Positions 17,834-28,353 of a stretch of 64,000 nucleotides of DNA are shown here, one piece after another (the stretch's first letter is position 1; every line of letters begins with the position of its first letter). The notes under the pieces are model-generated. The model was given only the letters and a program-made list of their open reading frames with translations, made no database searches and was not told where the DNA came from. This DNA comes from an uncultured Tissierellia bacterium. Lineage in GTDB: Bacteria > Bacillota > Clostridia > Tissierellales > Peptoniphilaceae. Made by a program: the position numbers and the translations under genes. The stretch lies in assembly GCA_937923265.1 (NCBI GenBank), contig CALAJY010000030.1, forward strand, positions 1 through 64,000, given 5' to 3'.

Positions 17834-19243
17834 CTACTTTCCTACGCAAAAGTCCTTAAAAATCTTGTTAAGGACATCCTCTTGAATCCGGTCCCCCGTG
17901 ATCTCCGCCAGCTTCCCATAGGCATTCCGGAGATCCACCTCGATGGCATCCAGGGAGAAGCCCCGCTCCAGGTTGTTCATTGCCTCGGTCAGGGAAGCGA
18001 GGGCATCCTTGAGGAGCTGCTGTTGCCGAAGGTTGGTCACTCGAGCCCGGTCATCTCCCCGAAGGTCCTCCCGGAAAAAGAGGGAGAGAATCGCCTCCTG
18101 CAGTCGGTCCAATCCGGACTCCTCTTTCGCGGAAATGGAGAGGAGGGGAGGGTCCTCCGGTCCCCGCTGAGAGAGCCACTCCCGAACCGAGGGATCCGGC
18201 GTCAGGTCCTCCTTATTCAAAAGAAGAAGGGTGCGAACCCGGGAAGCTTCTTCCAATAGAGCAAAATCCTCCGCTTCCAGGGGCGTGGATCCATCGATCA
18301 CACAGAGGACCAGATCCGCCTCATTCATCAACTGGAGACTCCGTTCCACGCCGATGGATTCCACCGGATCATCGGTCTTGCGAATTCCCGCGGTATCGAT
18401 CAGGCGGAGCTGAACGCCTTCCAGACTCATGGACTCTTCGATGCTGTCCCGCGTGGTTCCGGGAATATCGGTCACGATGGCTCGATTTTCGCGAAGAAGG
18501 GCGTTGAGCAGGGAAGACTTGCCGGCATTGGGTCTGCCCACAATCACCGTTCGAATTCCCTCCCGAACCAAACGGCCGTTTTCCGCCGTGGCAAGAAGGA
18601 CCTTGATTTTATCGATAAGCTTGTTGCCACCCTCCACGAGGGGATCCAGTGGCAATTCCTCCTGGGCATCCTCCATGAAGTTGATGGAATACTCCACGCG
18701 CGACAGGAGCTTTAAGCAGTCCTCTTTGAGTTGGCCCATCTCCTCCGACAAGCCGCCTGCCAACTGATCGATCGCCTGTTCATGGGCCTTTAACGTCTTT
18801 GCGTGAATCACATCCAAAACCGCCTCCGCCTGGGAGAGGTCCATGCGACCGTTTAAAAAGGCTCGGCGGGTGAATTCCCCGGCCTCGGCCAAACGGCAGC
18901 CCTGCTCCAGAAGAAGGGAGAGGATGCGACGGACCGAAACCGAGCCGCCATGGGCATTGATCTCCACCACATCTTCCGCCGTATAGGTGTGGGGCCCCTG
19001 CATGAAGCTGACCAAAACCTCATCCACCGGCTTCCCATCCTTGATAATCCACCCATAGCGCAGCTTTCGGTTCATCGAGGACCGATAGCCCTTGTGGGAC
19101 ACGGGCTGGAAGACTCTTTCCGCAATCGAAAAAGCCTCCCTGCCGCTCATGCGAACCAGGCCGATTCCTGCTTCTCCCATGGATGTGGAGATGGCAGCAA
19201 TGGTATCGGATTCTAAGGATCCTGTGGCTTCTCGCTCTGTCAT
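17834..19243 (-). CDS. mnmE: tRNA modification GTPase MnmE (TrmE)
   Basis: Partner of MnmG in U34 modification; a K+-dependent GTPase. The N-terminal folate-binding domain (~1-120) is followed by helices interrupted by a G domain ('GRPNAGKSSLLNALL', 'DIPGTTRDSIEE', 'DTAGIRKTDDPVE', 'NKED'). The C-terminus 'FCVGK' carries the conserved catalytic-region cysteine. Two ATGs are adjacent; AGGAGG is only 2 bp from the first and 5 bp from the second, so the start at 19243 is chosen. First gene of the mnmE-mnmG-rsmG unit. Confidence 0.96.
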   Translation of the reverse strand: MTEREATGSLESDTIAAISTSMGEAGIGLVRMSGREAFSIAERVFQPVSHKGYRSSMNRKLRYGWIIKDGKPVDEVLVSFMQGPHTYTAEDVVEINAHGGSVSVRRILSLLLEQGCRLAEAGEFTRRAFLNGRMDLSQAEAVLDVIHAKTLKAHEQAIDQLAGGLSEEMGQLKEDCLKLLSRVEYSINFMEDAQEELPLDPLVEGGNKLIDKIKVLLATAENGRLVREGIRTVIVGRPNAGKSSLLNALLRENRAIVTDIPGTTRDSIEESMSLEGVQLRLIDTAGIRKTDDPVESIGVERSLQLMNEADLVLCVIDGSTPLEAEDFALLEEASRVRTLLLLNKEDLTPDPSVREWLSQRGPEDPPLLSISAKEESGLDRLQEAILSLFFREDLRGDDRARVTNLRQQQLLKDALASLTEAMNNLERGFSLDAIEVDLRNAYGKLAEITGDRIQEDVLNKIFKDFCVGK

Positions 19244-19266
19244 CATTCCCTCCTTTCCTAAAAAAA

Positions 19267-19286
19267 GGCACTCCCGAAGGAGTGCC
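19267..19286 (-). terminator. Intrinsic terminator after jag
   Basis: The 8-bp stem GGCACTCC / GGAGTGCC with a TTCG-type loop is followed by a T run on the minus strand. It ends the rpmH-rnpA-yidD-yidC-jag unit. Confidence 0.9.
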
Positions 19287-19292
19287 TGCTCA

Positions 19293-20348
19293 TTATTTCT
19301 CGTAACGGATCACTACTTTTCGGTAAGGTTCTCGACCCTCGGAGATGGTTGTTATGGAATCCATCGACTGCAGGCTGGTGTGGACGATGCGCCGTTCATA
19401 GGCATTCATCGGTTCCAGGGCAATCGTCTTATGGTACTTCAATACCTTTTCGGCGCTCCTTCGGGCGATCTTTTCGATCCCCGCTTTTCGCCGTCCCCGA
19501 TAGCCGCCCACATCCACAAACACGCGGTAATGCTTCTTGCTAGAGCGGTTCATGGCGATGCTCAAAAGGTATTGAAGGGCATTCAAGGTCTCCGCCCGCC
19601 TTCCGATGACAATTCCCATATCATTATCGGAAATTCCGGTGATTTCCACCAGGAAATTATCGCCATCAAGACGTTCCTCCACCTGCCCATCGATATGCAT
19701 CTCCTGAAGAATGCGATCCAACCAGGAACGGACAAAGTCCCGAGCTTCCTCATCGGAGAGTCCGGAAGAGCTTTCTTCCTCGGATGTCGAAGAATCTGCG
19801 GAGTTCTGGCTAATTTCCCCAACCGACACTTCTTCCTTCCGTTTGTTTTCCGCCCAGGAAGCAAAACTGTTTTCCGAAGCGGGTGCGGAAGCATCCTCCT
19901 CAACATCCCGGGAAAGCCGGCTTTCTTCCTTCTTGTCCGAGACGGGCTCCTCTTCCTCCGTGGGTGCAATCGAGGACCATTCCTTGGTCTTCTTGCTTGC
20001 CTTTTCGGAGGTCTCTTCGGCTTTCTTTGGGAAAAGCTTCCGGGAAGCCTGGGTTTCCTTCTCCGGTTTTGCAGCCGGAGCGACTTCCTCTTCCTTTGAT
20101 TTTTTCACCGGTTCCTTATGAACCGGTCTTTCCTTGATGTTTTCATGGATGAGGAGTTCTTGAAAAGCATCCTCCTTGGTAGAAACACGCACCACGGCGT
20201 CCTTCGAACCAAAGACACCCAGGAAGCCGGACTTTGCCTCTTCCAAAATATCAATGGTCACCTCATCCAGCGATGAGACACCTAACTCCTCAAGAGCTTC
20301 ATTCACAGCCTCGTCGATCGTTTTTCCTGTCTTAACAACTGACCGCAT
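19293..20348 (-). CDS. khpB: Jag / KhpB RNA-binding protein (Jag-N, KH, R3H)
   Basis: The N-terminal Jag domain (~1-55, 'GKTIDEAVNEALEELGV') is followed by a ~140-residue low-complexity acidic, Ser/Lys-rich linker. A KH domain ('MGIVIGRRAETLNALQYLLS', with an IGRR loop where GxxG is expected) and a C-terminal R3H domain ('EPMNAYERRIVHTSLQSM') complete it. In relatives KhpB/EloR pairs with KhpA, binds RNA and affects cell elongation. The start follows AGGAGC with good spacing. The usual position directly after yidC is kept. At 351 residues it is longer than most family members because of the linker. Confidence 0.93.
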   Translation of the reverse strand: MRSVVKTGKTIDEAVNEALEELGVSSLDEVTIDILEEAKSGFLGVFGSKDAVVRVSTKEDAFQELLIHENIKERPVHKEPVKKSKEEEVAPAAKPEKETQASRKLFPKKAEETSEKASKKTKEWSSIAPTEEEEPVSDKKEESRLSRDVEEDASAPASENSFASWAENKRKEEVSVGEISQNSADSSTSEEESSSGLSDEEARDFVRSWLDRILQEMHIDGQVEERLDGDNFLVEITGISDNDMGIVIGRRAETLNALQYLLSIAMNRSSKKHYRVFVDVGGYRGRRKAGIEKIARRSAEKVLKYHKTIALEPMNAYERRIVHTSLQSMDSITTISEGREPYRKVVIRYEK

Positions 20349-20360
20349 TTGTGCTCCTCT

Positions 20361-21083
20361 CTACTCCGTCTTTTTCTTCGAACTCGAGGAAACCACAAGC
20401 TTGGTAATTCCCCGATATAAGACCTCAACAACATTGCCTGTTACCCAGTAAAGAATCAGAGCAGACTGCCAACGGAGGGAGATGAAGAAGAACATGATTG
20501 GCATCATGTAAGTCATCATCTTCATCGATCCACCACCCGGTGCATTTTGCTGCTGGTTCATGGCGGGATTCAAGAAAGAAACGGCAAACTGTAATATGGC
20601 ATTCAACAGGGGAAGACCATAGAACAAGGGATCCGGTTTACTCAAATCGGCGATCCAAAAGAAATTTTTATGAATTTCCGCAAACTGCGCCGCATTATCG
20701 AACATGTACTTGCCGGGTTCGCGAATGACGTTAAAGAGGGCAATCATGATCACCAACTGGATAATGAGTGGCAAACAGCTGCTGCATCCGGCCTGAGAGA
20801 TGTGGTTTTCCTTGTAGAACTCCATGGTTTTCTGCTGCAGAATACGCTCATCGTAGCCGTATTTGTTTTTCAGCTGGTCCATTTTCGGTTGGAGCTCCTG
20901 CATCTTCTTGGAAGATTGTGCCATCTTAAACATCAGTGGCATCGTAAGTAGCTTGCTGATTAAGCCCATGATCAAAATCACAAACGCAAAATAAGACACC
21001 GACTGGGGCTCGCTGCCGAATCCAATCACCGTCTCATACGTAAACCTCATGATTTGACCGAAAATGTTCGTTAAAAATTGCAA
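20361..21083 (-). CDS. yidC: YidC/Oxa1-family membrane protein insertase
   Basis: Inserts and folds membrane proteins, alone or with SecYEG. It lacks the large periplasmic domain of Gram-negative YidC and has about five membrane segments. The family stretch 'MPLMFKMAQSSKKMQELQPK' is followed by 'MTYMMPIMFFFISLRWQSAL' and a basic tail SSSSKKKTE. Translation starts at TTG (21083) behind GGAAGG; no ATG or GTG is better placed. It sits between yidD and jag in the usual order. Confidence 0.95.
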   Translation of the reverse strand: MQFLTNIFGQIMRFTYETVIGFGSEPQSVSYFAFVILIMGLISKLLTMPLMFKMAQSSKKMQELQPKMDQLKNKYGYDERILQQKTMEFYKENHISQAGCSSCLPLIIQLVIMIALFNVIREPGKYMFDNAAQFAEIHKNFFWIADLSKPDPLFYGLPLLNAILQFAVSFLNPAMNQQQNAPGGGSMKMMTYMMPIMFFFISLRWQSALILYWVTGNVVEVLYRGITKLVVSSSSKKKTE

Positions 21084-21114
21084 TGGGTACCTTCCTTAGC
21101 TGATTTTGATTTCG

Positions 21115-21327
21115 CTAACGTAAGTTATCAATTCCTCCCTTGCTAAAAGGATTGCACCGTAAAAGCCGCCATAGGGTTAACAGCAAGGCGGTGGTAAAAC
21201 GGTACCGTTGAAAGGCTTCTAGTCCATATTGGGAGCAAGTGGGAAGATAGCGACATTTTCCTTGGCCCAAGCGTGGCGAAATCGCCACTTGGTAAAACCG
21301 AATCAAGGCAATCACCAGTCGATTCAT
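21115..21327 (-). CDS. yidD: Membrane protein insertion efficiency factor YidD
   Basis: A small amphipathic membrane-associated protein helping YidC-dependent insertion. The family motif 'RFYQVAISP' and 'CRYLPTCSQYGLEAFQRY' with its cysteines are present, ending with 'RCNPFSKGGIDNL'. I start it at the ATG at 21327, which overlaps the rnpA stop by one base and has GGAAG upstream; the frame also opens at 21360 inside rnpA. Confidence 0.93.
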   Translation of the reverse strand: MNRLVIALIRFYQVAISPRLGQGKCRYLPTCSQYGLEAFQRYRFTTALLLTLWRLLRCNPFSKGGIDNLR

Positions 21328-21677
21328 CACTTCCGACCTGCTTCTTGTTTCTTTTTCCATCTGCCGATACAGTGAAACAGGGACCGGCTTAGCTCTTCAT
21401 AGCCCTTCTCTTTGCCTGTGGTCCGAGGCAAAATCACATAATCATAGCCTCGTTCAAATTCCTGGGGATGTAATCGAACAATCTCACGTAAGCGTCGCTT
21501 CATCCGATTTCTTTCATGGGCATGACCGAATTTCTTGGACAGGGAAAAGCCATAGCGACTTTGTTCCCGGCCATTTCGCTTTCGAATCACCTTAAAATCT
21601 CTGTTATAAACAGCGGAGCCACGGCGATAGACGGCTAAAAAATCTTCGTTTTTCCGTAATCGAATCCGGCGTTCCAT
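21327..21677 (-). CDS. rnpA: Ribonuclease P protein component
   Basis: Protein subunit that aids the RNase P ribozyme in maturing tRNA 5' ends. The basic signature '[28 protein letters not shown]' (long form of KxxGxAVxRNxxKR) and the leading '[15 protein letters not shown]' are typical, as is the 116-residue length. The ATG follows GGAGG with 6-bp spacing. It lies directly behind rpmH. Confidence 0.95.
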   Translation of the reverse strand: MERRIRLRKNEDFLAVYRRGSAVYNRDFKVIRKRNGREQSRYGFSLSKKFGHAHERNRMKRRLREIVRLHPQEFERGYDYVILPRTTGKEKGYEELSRSLFHCIGRWKKKQEAGRK

Positions 21678-21754
21678 CTCCTGCCTCCTTACAACGTCTT
21701 CTCAAAACCCATAGGTTTTTAAGAAGAAAAAAAGGCCCATGAGCAATCACAGAC

Positions 21755-21889
21755 CTAAGCGGATAGTCTCTTTCTGCCTTTGGTGCGACGAGCCTTTAAT
21801 ACGCGACGGCCCGCTTTCGTTGCCATTCTCTTACGGAATCCGTGATCATTCTTTCTTTTCCGACGGTTCGGTTGATAGGTTCTTTTCAT
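21755..21889 (-). CDS. rpmH: 50S ribosomal protein L34
   Basis: 44 residues, [20 protein letters not shown]... ending RKRLSA, a near-perfect L34 with the usual KRTYQPN start and very basic composition. GGAGGAG precedes the ATG. It is transcribed from the consensus promoter at 21959-21987 and leads the rnpA-yidD-yidC-jag unit. Confidence 0.97.
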   Translation of the reverse strand: MKRTYQPNRRKRKNDHGFRKRMATKAGRRVLKARRTKGRKRLSA

Positions 21890-21958
21890 TTTTTCTCCTC
21901 CTCCACTAGTCGATTTGTCTCTCCGTGCATCGCTTGCATTTTTGAGTACATCTACAAC

Positions 21959-21987
21959 ATTATATGGATAGGGAAAAAATGTGTCAA
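21959..21987 (-). promoter_or_regulatory. Consensus promoter of the rpmH unit
   Basis: Minus strand TTGACA (21987-21982), 17-bp spacer, TATAAT (21964-21959): both hexamers match the housekeeping consensus exactly. It points away from oriC into rpmH. Confidence 0.9.
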
Positions 21988-21994
21988 GAACAGG

Positions 21995-22295
21995 CCTGGG
22001 AAAGTTATCAACAGGTCCAGAAAAAAAAGAGGCGTTATGATAGAATAATCTGTAAAGTTTTTCCTCTTCTCGCTTTTCGAGGGTAGATTATCCACATAAT
22101 GTGAATAAGTTGTGGATAATATTTGGGGATGAAGAGGCATTCTCTTTGAAATCTCCGTTTTCCCATTCATTTTTATGGTGGATAAGAGGAAAAGGGGAAA
22201 ACTCTGTGGATATGTGCATAAGTTTAGAAGACGTAGCTATTTCGCACCTTTTAGGAGAAGATTGCTGTGTATGAGTTGTGGACAGGAGGATCATC
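21995..22295. other. Replication origin, main DnaA-box region (oriC part 1)
   Basis: Between divergent rpmH and dnaA. DnaA boxes include TTATCAACA (22005-22013), TTATCCACA (22088-22096, exact consensus), TGTGAATAA (22100-22108), TGTGGATAA (22111-22119, exact on the minus strand) and TGTGCATAA (22213-22221), plus weaker copies near 22178 and 22205. The stretch is AT-rich and non-coding. Gene orientation switches here from all-minus to plus, as expected for bidirectional replication. Confidence 0.93.
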
Positions 22296-23798
22296 ATGGA
22301 TGATTTGATGATGATCTGGGAAGAAGTTATCAACATGCTGGATCTCGAGTTGAATGAACTTCAGTTGACCTATTGGATTAAGCCGTTGGTCCCAATTTCC
22401 CTTAACGAGGAGGAATTAATCATGGACGCCAAGAGCGGTTTTATCCGGAATATGGTGGAAAAAAAGTATCGAGCGAACATTGAAAAATATATCAGTTATA
22501 TATGTAAAAGACCCATCCGTTTGGTGATGACCGAACCCAGTCAAAGCAATTACTATGTGTTAACAAAACGGGCCGATGTGGAAGCCGATGGCCAGCTTCG
22601 TTTTGAAGAAGGCAAGGAAAATTCACAGGAGGAAAGGGAAACGGCTCCGAGAGACCCGAAAGGGGGACTCTCCTTAGACCGGGACCGGGAACAGCTGAAA
22701 AAGCTTCAGGAAGAAAAGCAGGTCCTTCAAAATCACAGAAAGACCAACGGTTACATGACCTTGAATCCGAAATATACCATGGACAGCTTTGTTCGCGGAA
22801 AGAGCAATGATTTTGCCTATGCCACGGCAAAGGCGGTGGTGAGCAATCCCGGCCATGTCTATAATCCTCTCTTTATTTATGGCTTGTCCGGCTTGGGAAA
22901 AACCCACCTCATGCAGGCCATTGCCCATGAAATCCTGGATCATGATCCCGAGAAGCGGGTGCACTACATCACCTCGGAAAAGTTCATGAATGAATTGATT
23001 GCCATGATTGAAAACGGAACGAATGCGGAAAAAGAGAACTTTCGCCGCAAATATCGGTCCATCGATGTCCTGCTCATGGACGATATCCAGTTTATCGCCG
23101 GAAAAAAAGCGACCATGGAGGAAATCTTTCACACCTTCAATGATTTAAAAGAAGCCAACAAACAGATTGTCCTCTCCTCCGATAAGCCGCCCAAGGAGCT
23201 CAAGAACTTGGAGGAAAGGCTGGTGACCCGCTTTGAGGGCGGGATGACCGTGGACATTCAGCAGCCGGACTTTGAAACACGAGTTGCCATTTTGAATCAT
23301 AAGATGAAGGGGGAGTCCATTCTACTTCCCCAAAATGTGGTGGAATACATTGCCAAACATATCACGGCAAACATTCGAGAGTTGGAGGGAGCGCTGCTCC
23401 GCGTGATTGCCTTCTTCCGCTATAAAAAAGTCGATCCCGATCTTGCCGGTCCCGGCGATAATCTGGACCTGGCTCAGGAAGCGTTAAAGCTGGAAGAACA
23501 AAACGACATCATCATCTCCATCGAAGATATCTGTAAGCGGGTGGTGGAGTACTACAACCTGGAAGCCAATGATCTGCAGGGAAAATCCAGGCAGAGCTCC
23601 ATTGCCTTTCCCCGACAGGTGGCCATGTACCTGTCCCGAAAGTTGACCAACCTTTCCCTGGTTGCCATCGGACGCTTTTACAACCGAGACCACACCACGG
23701 TCATGCATGCCATTGATAAGGTGGCATCCCAGACCGAAAAAGAGACGGCGATCAAGGAAGATGTGGACGCCTTGATTGACCAACTCAGCCATCGCTGA
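22296..23798 (+). CDS. dnaA: Chromosomal replication initiator protein DnaA
   Basis: AAA+ initiator that binds DnaA boxes and melts oriC. Domain I lies at ~1-85, followed by a charged linker to ~150. The AAA+ domain has Walker A 'GLSGLGKTHLMQAIAH' and Walker B 'VLLMDDIQFI', and domain IV carries the box-binding helix 'FYNRDHTTVMHAIDK'. The ATG at 22296 follows AGGAGG (22284-22289); a GTG at 22278 in the same frame lies upstream of that site and is rejected. 500 residues, typical. The DnaA boxes on both sides suggest autoregulation. Confidence 0.97.
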   Translation: MDDLMMIWEEVINMLDLELNELQLTYWIKPLVPISLNEEELIMDAKSGFIRNMVEKKYRANIEKYISYICKRPIRLVMTEPSQSNYYVLTKRADVEADGQLRFEEGKENSQEERETAPRDPKGGLSLDRDREQLKKLQEEKQVLQNHRKTNGYMTLNPKYTMDSFVRGKSNDFAYATAKAVVSNPGHVYNPLFIYGLSGLGKTHLMQAIAHEILDHDPEKRVHYITSEKFMNELIAMIENGTNAEKENFRRKYRSIDVLLMDDIQFIAGKKATMEEIFHTFNDLKEANKQIVLSSDKPPKELKNLEERLVTRFEGGMTVDIQQPDFETRVAILNHKMKGESILLPQNVVEYIAKHITANIRELEGALLRVIAFFRYKKVDPDLAGPGDNLDLAQEALKLEEQNDIIISIEDICKRVVEYYNLEANDLQGKSRQSSIAFPRQVAMYLSRKLTNLSLVAIGRFYNRDHTTVMHAIDKVASQTEKETAIKEDVDALIDQLSHR

Positions 23799-23958
23799 GA
23801 GGACCGTGGATAAAAAAAGAATAACTTGGGAACTTATCCACCGTTTTTATCCCAAGGGAAACGAAAGAGACAGACCCATCGACTCGGCCTATCCACCGTA
23901 TCCACCGGCCCTACTACTTATACTGCTATCCTATAACTACTACACAAGGAGGTAGCCA
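23799..23958. other. dnaA-dnaN gap with further DnaA boxes (oriC part 2)
   Basis: Contains CGTGGATAA (23805-23813) and TTATCCACC (23834-23842), each one base off consensus, and two TATCCACC copies near 23889-23904. Boxes on both sides of dnaA are the plan of bipartite origins such as that of Bacillus subtilis. The dnaN ribosome binding site AAGGAGG closes the gap. Confidence 0.7.
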
Positions 23959-25065
23959 ATGAAAATTCAGCTCTTGCCCCAAGACATGGTTCGCGAAATC
24001 AACGTCTGTCAGCGGGCAATTTCCAGTCGTACCACCATGCCCATTCTGGAGTGCATTCGCTTTGAAGCCAAAGGCAAGGAATGCATTCTCCGCAGTTCCG
24101 ATCTGGAGCTTTCCATTGAAACGCGACTTCGCTGTCAGGTTTTGGAGGAAGGGGTTACGGTCATTCCCGCATCCGTGGTGGGAAACATCTTTCGCAAGCT
24201 CAGCTCCGAGACCGCGGTGCTGGAAGCCAACGAGGGAAAGGTCACCATTGACTGTGCAAGATCACACTTTGAATTACAGATTCCCCAGGCGGAAGAATTT
24301 CCCGCGTTTCCGGAGCTTGAGACGCAGGAGGAGTTGGTGTTGCCCAACGACCTGGTTCGTCATGCGGTAACGGAGACCGAATTTGCCAGTTCCTTGGACG
24401 ATTCGAAAATCGCTTTAACAGGGATTTACTTTGAAAAGAAGGCGGATCATGTTCGGTTCGTCGCCTTGGATGGGTATCGGCTTGCCGTTCGAAAAATTCC
24501 TTTGGAGAAGAGCGGGGAGGGCAGTGAACTCTCGGTGATCATTCCCAAACGGGCCCTGAGCGAATGGACCCGGATCATCGATGACGAGGAAACGCGAATC
24601 CGCACCGTTCCGGGCCACATCTCCTTCGAAAGCGGTTCGATTCGGATGTATTCCCGGTTGATTGACAAGCAGTACATCGACTACGAGGAGATCATCTCCA
24701 CGGAGTTCTCCACCACCGTGACCCTGTCTCGCAAGGAATTTCAGGATGCCTTGGAGCGTGCATCGGTCATGACCCGGGAAGAGCGGGCCAACCTGGTGAA
24801 ACTGGATTTTCGGGAGGGGGAGCTTTTGATCCAATCCAATTCCGAAACCGGAAATGTCCGGGAGTTGGTGTCCATCGATCGGCAGGGACCGGATCTGAAG
24901 ATCGCCTTCAATGCCAAATATCTGTTGGATGGGGTCAAGGCCTTGGACTGTGAGAAGCTCCTTCTCTATTTAAATGGAATGCTGAATCCCATGGTCATGC
25001 GGCCCCGGGAGGATGAGGAGTCCTACCTCTATCTGGTTCTCCCCGTCCGCGTTGCAAGGGAGTAA
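23959..25065 (+). CDS. dnaN: DNA polymerase III beta sliding clamp
   Basis: A ring-shaped dimer that tethers the replicative polymerase. 368 residues with three clamp domains. Typical parts are 'ISSRTTMPILECI', 'EEFPAFPELE', 'GIYFEKKADHVRFVALDGYRLA' and the C-terminal 'MLNPMVMRPREDEESYLYLVLPVR'. The start follows AAGGAGGTAGCC. It is followed after 2 bp by yaaA, so the dnaN-yaaA-recF genes are co-transcribed. Confidence 0.97.
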   Translation: MKIQLLPQDMVREINVCQRAISSRTTMPILECIRFEAKGKECILRSSDLELSIETRLRCQVLEEGVTVIPASVVGNIFRKLSSETAVLEANEGKVTIDCARSHFELQIPQAEEFPAFPELETQEELVLPNDLVRHAVTETEFASSLDDSKIALTGIYFEKKADHVRFVALDGYRLAVRKIPLEKSGEGSELSVIIPKRALSEWTRIIDDEETRIRTVPGHISFESGSIRMYSRLIDKQYIDYEEIISTEFSTTVTLSRKEFQDALERASVMTREERANLVKLDFREGELLIQSNSETGNVRELVSIDRQGPDLKIAFNAKYLLDGVKALDCEKLLLYLNGMLNPMVMRPREDEESYLYLVLPVRVARE

Positions 25066-25067
25066 TC

Positions 25068-25286
25068 ATGGAAACCATTGAGATTCACAGTGAATACATT
25101 CGCTTGGACCAGGCCCTAAAGCTTGCCTCCCTGGTGAGTTCCGGGGCGGAAGCCAAGCTTCTGGTCCGGGATGGCCGGGTTCGCTACAATGGGGAAGTTT
25201 GTACCATGCGAGGGAAGAAATGTCGTCCCGGAGACACCGTATCTCTGGGGGAGGAATCCTTTACCATCACGAGAACCGAGGACTAG
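25068..25286 (+). CDS. yaaA: S4-domain RNA-binding protein YaaA
   Basis: 72 residues forming one S4 fold: 'IRLDQALKLASLVSSGAEAK', then 'DGRVRYNGEVCTMRGKKCRPGDTV'. Known in Firmicutes between dnaN and recF, where it binds RNA and associates with the ribosome; the exact role is not settled. It starts 2 bp after the dnaN stop. Confidence 0.9.
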   Translation: METIEIHSEYIRLDQALKLASLVSSGAEAKLLVRDGRVRYNGEVCTMRGKKCRPGDTVSLGEESFTITRTED

Positions 25287-25310
25287 GAAAGCGGGGCAGG
25301 GAGGAGGTCT

Positions 25311-26414
25311 ATGCGGATTGAACGACTTCAGCTGATCAATTTTAGAAATTACGCCTACCAGGAACTCCGCCTTCACCCCCTATTAAATCTGATTCTTGGG
25401 GAGAATGCCCAGGGAAAAACAAATCTCCTGGAGAGTGTGTATGTGGCCGCAAGAGGGTCCTCTTTTAAGAACGTGAGCGACCGCCAGTTGATCCGCTTTG
25501 GGGAGCGAAGTGCCTACGTGCGTGCGGACATCGAGAGCGAAAACCGAAAAAAAGCGGTGGAAGTGAAGTTCTCCATGGTGGAGAAAAAGCGGGTTCGCAT
25601 CAATGAGGTGGAGCTGGAAAATCTGAAGGAGTTGACCAACCAGTTTGAATGTGTCCTCTTTGCTCCCGAGGATCTGGAACTGGTGAAGGGGGGACCGGGT
25701 CAACGGCGTGATTACCTGGATGATCTGTTGGGGGGAATCGCCCGAAGCTACCCCTCCCTGGAAAAGCAGTATCAAAAAATTCTCTTCCAGAGAAATCAAC
25801 TTCTGAAGGGGCGTAAGGATTCCTGGTTTTCGAGCCAGATGGAGGCCTATGACCAACAGCTCGCTCATGCCGCCCTTCCCCTTCTCCGCTATCGGAAGGG
25901 AATCTGTGGGGAACTGGCCCGCTTTGCCCGGGACTTTCACCAAAGGCTCACGGAGAAACAGGAACAGCTTCAGATTCACTATCGGAGCAATGCCATGGAA
26001 GGAGACCGGCTCCCGAAGGAAGAGGAGCTGTTGCAAAGGCTGCAAGCAAGTCGCAGCCGGGACCTGCAGTTTGGAAACACGGATATCGGTCCCCATAAGG
26101 ACGATATCGAAATCGTGATTGACGGCGTGGACGCCCGTCGTTTTGCCAGTCAAGGGCAGTGTCGGACGGTCACCCTGTCTTTAAAATTGGCAGAGTTAAA
26201 GGCTCTCGAGGCACACAACGAACGAAAACCCATTCTCCTCTTGGATGATGTGTTTTCGGAATTGGATCAAAATCGGTGTCAAACCCTGTTGGAGACGGTC
26301 AAGGGCTATCAAACCATTATCACCGCCAACCAGCTCGATGATACGATTCAAGCGGAGCAATTTATGGGGCGCTTCCTGGTCAAACAGGGAAAAATCCGAA
26401 CATTGGAACGATAA
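25311..26414 (+). CDS. recF: DNA replication and repair protein RecF
   Basis: SMC-like ATPase that loads RecA at gaps with RecO and RecR. Walker A 'GENAQGKTNLLESVYVAA' lies at ~30, 'RRDYLDDLL' at ~129, the ABC-type signature region around 'ASQGQCRTVTLSLKLAEL' and Walker B 'PILLLDDVFSELD' near ~305. 367 residues, normal length. The ATG follows GGGAGGAGGTCT. Confidence 0.96.
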   Translation: MRIERLQLINFRNYAYQELRLHPLLNLILGENAQGKTNLLESVYVAARGSSFKNVSDRQLIRFGERSAYVRADIESENRKKAVEVKFSMVEKKRVRINEVELENLKELTNQFECVLFAPEDLELVKGGPGQRRDYLDDLLGGIARSYPSLEKQYQKILFQRNQLLKGRKDSWFSSQMEAYDQQLAHAALPLLRYRKGICGELARFARDFHQRLTEKQEQLQIHYRSNAMEGDRLPKEEELLQRLQASRSRDLQFGNTDIGPHKDDIEIVIDGVDARRFASQGQCRTVTLSLKLAELKALEAHNERKPILLLDDVFSELDQNRCQTLLETVKGYQTIITANQLDDTIQAEQFMGRFLVKQGKIRTLER

Positions 26415-28340
<1,926 letters not shown>

Positions 28341-28353
28341 GAGAGGATAGAGA

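Noticed and set aside
22278..22295. Upstream GTG as dnaA start
   Set aside because: It lies before the AGGAGG site that serves the ATG at 22296, and the added residues are not typical of DnaA.
23825..23856. CTTGGGA / TCCCAAG hairpin after dnaA as a terminator
   Set aside because: No T run follows, and dnaA-dnaN co-transcription is usual; the region is better explained as DnaA boxes.
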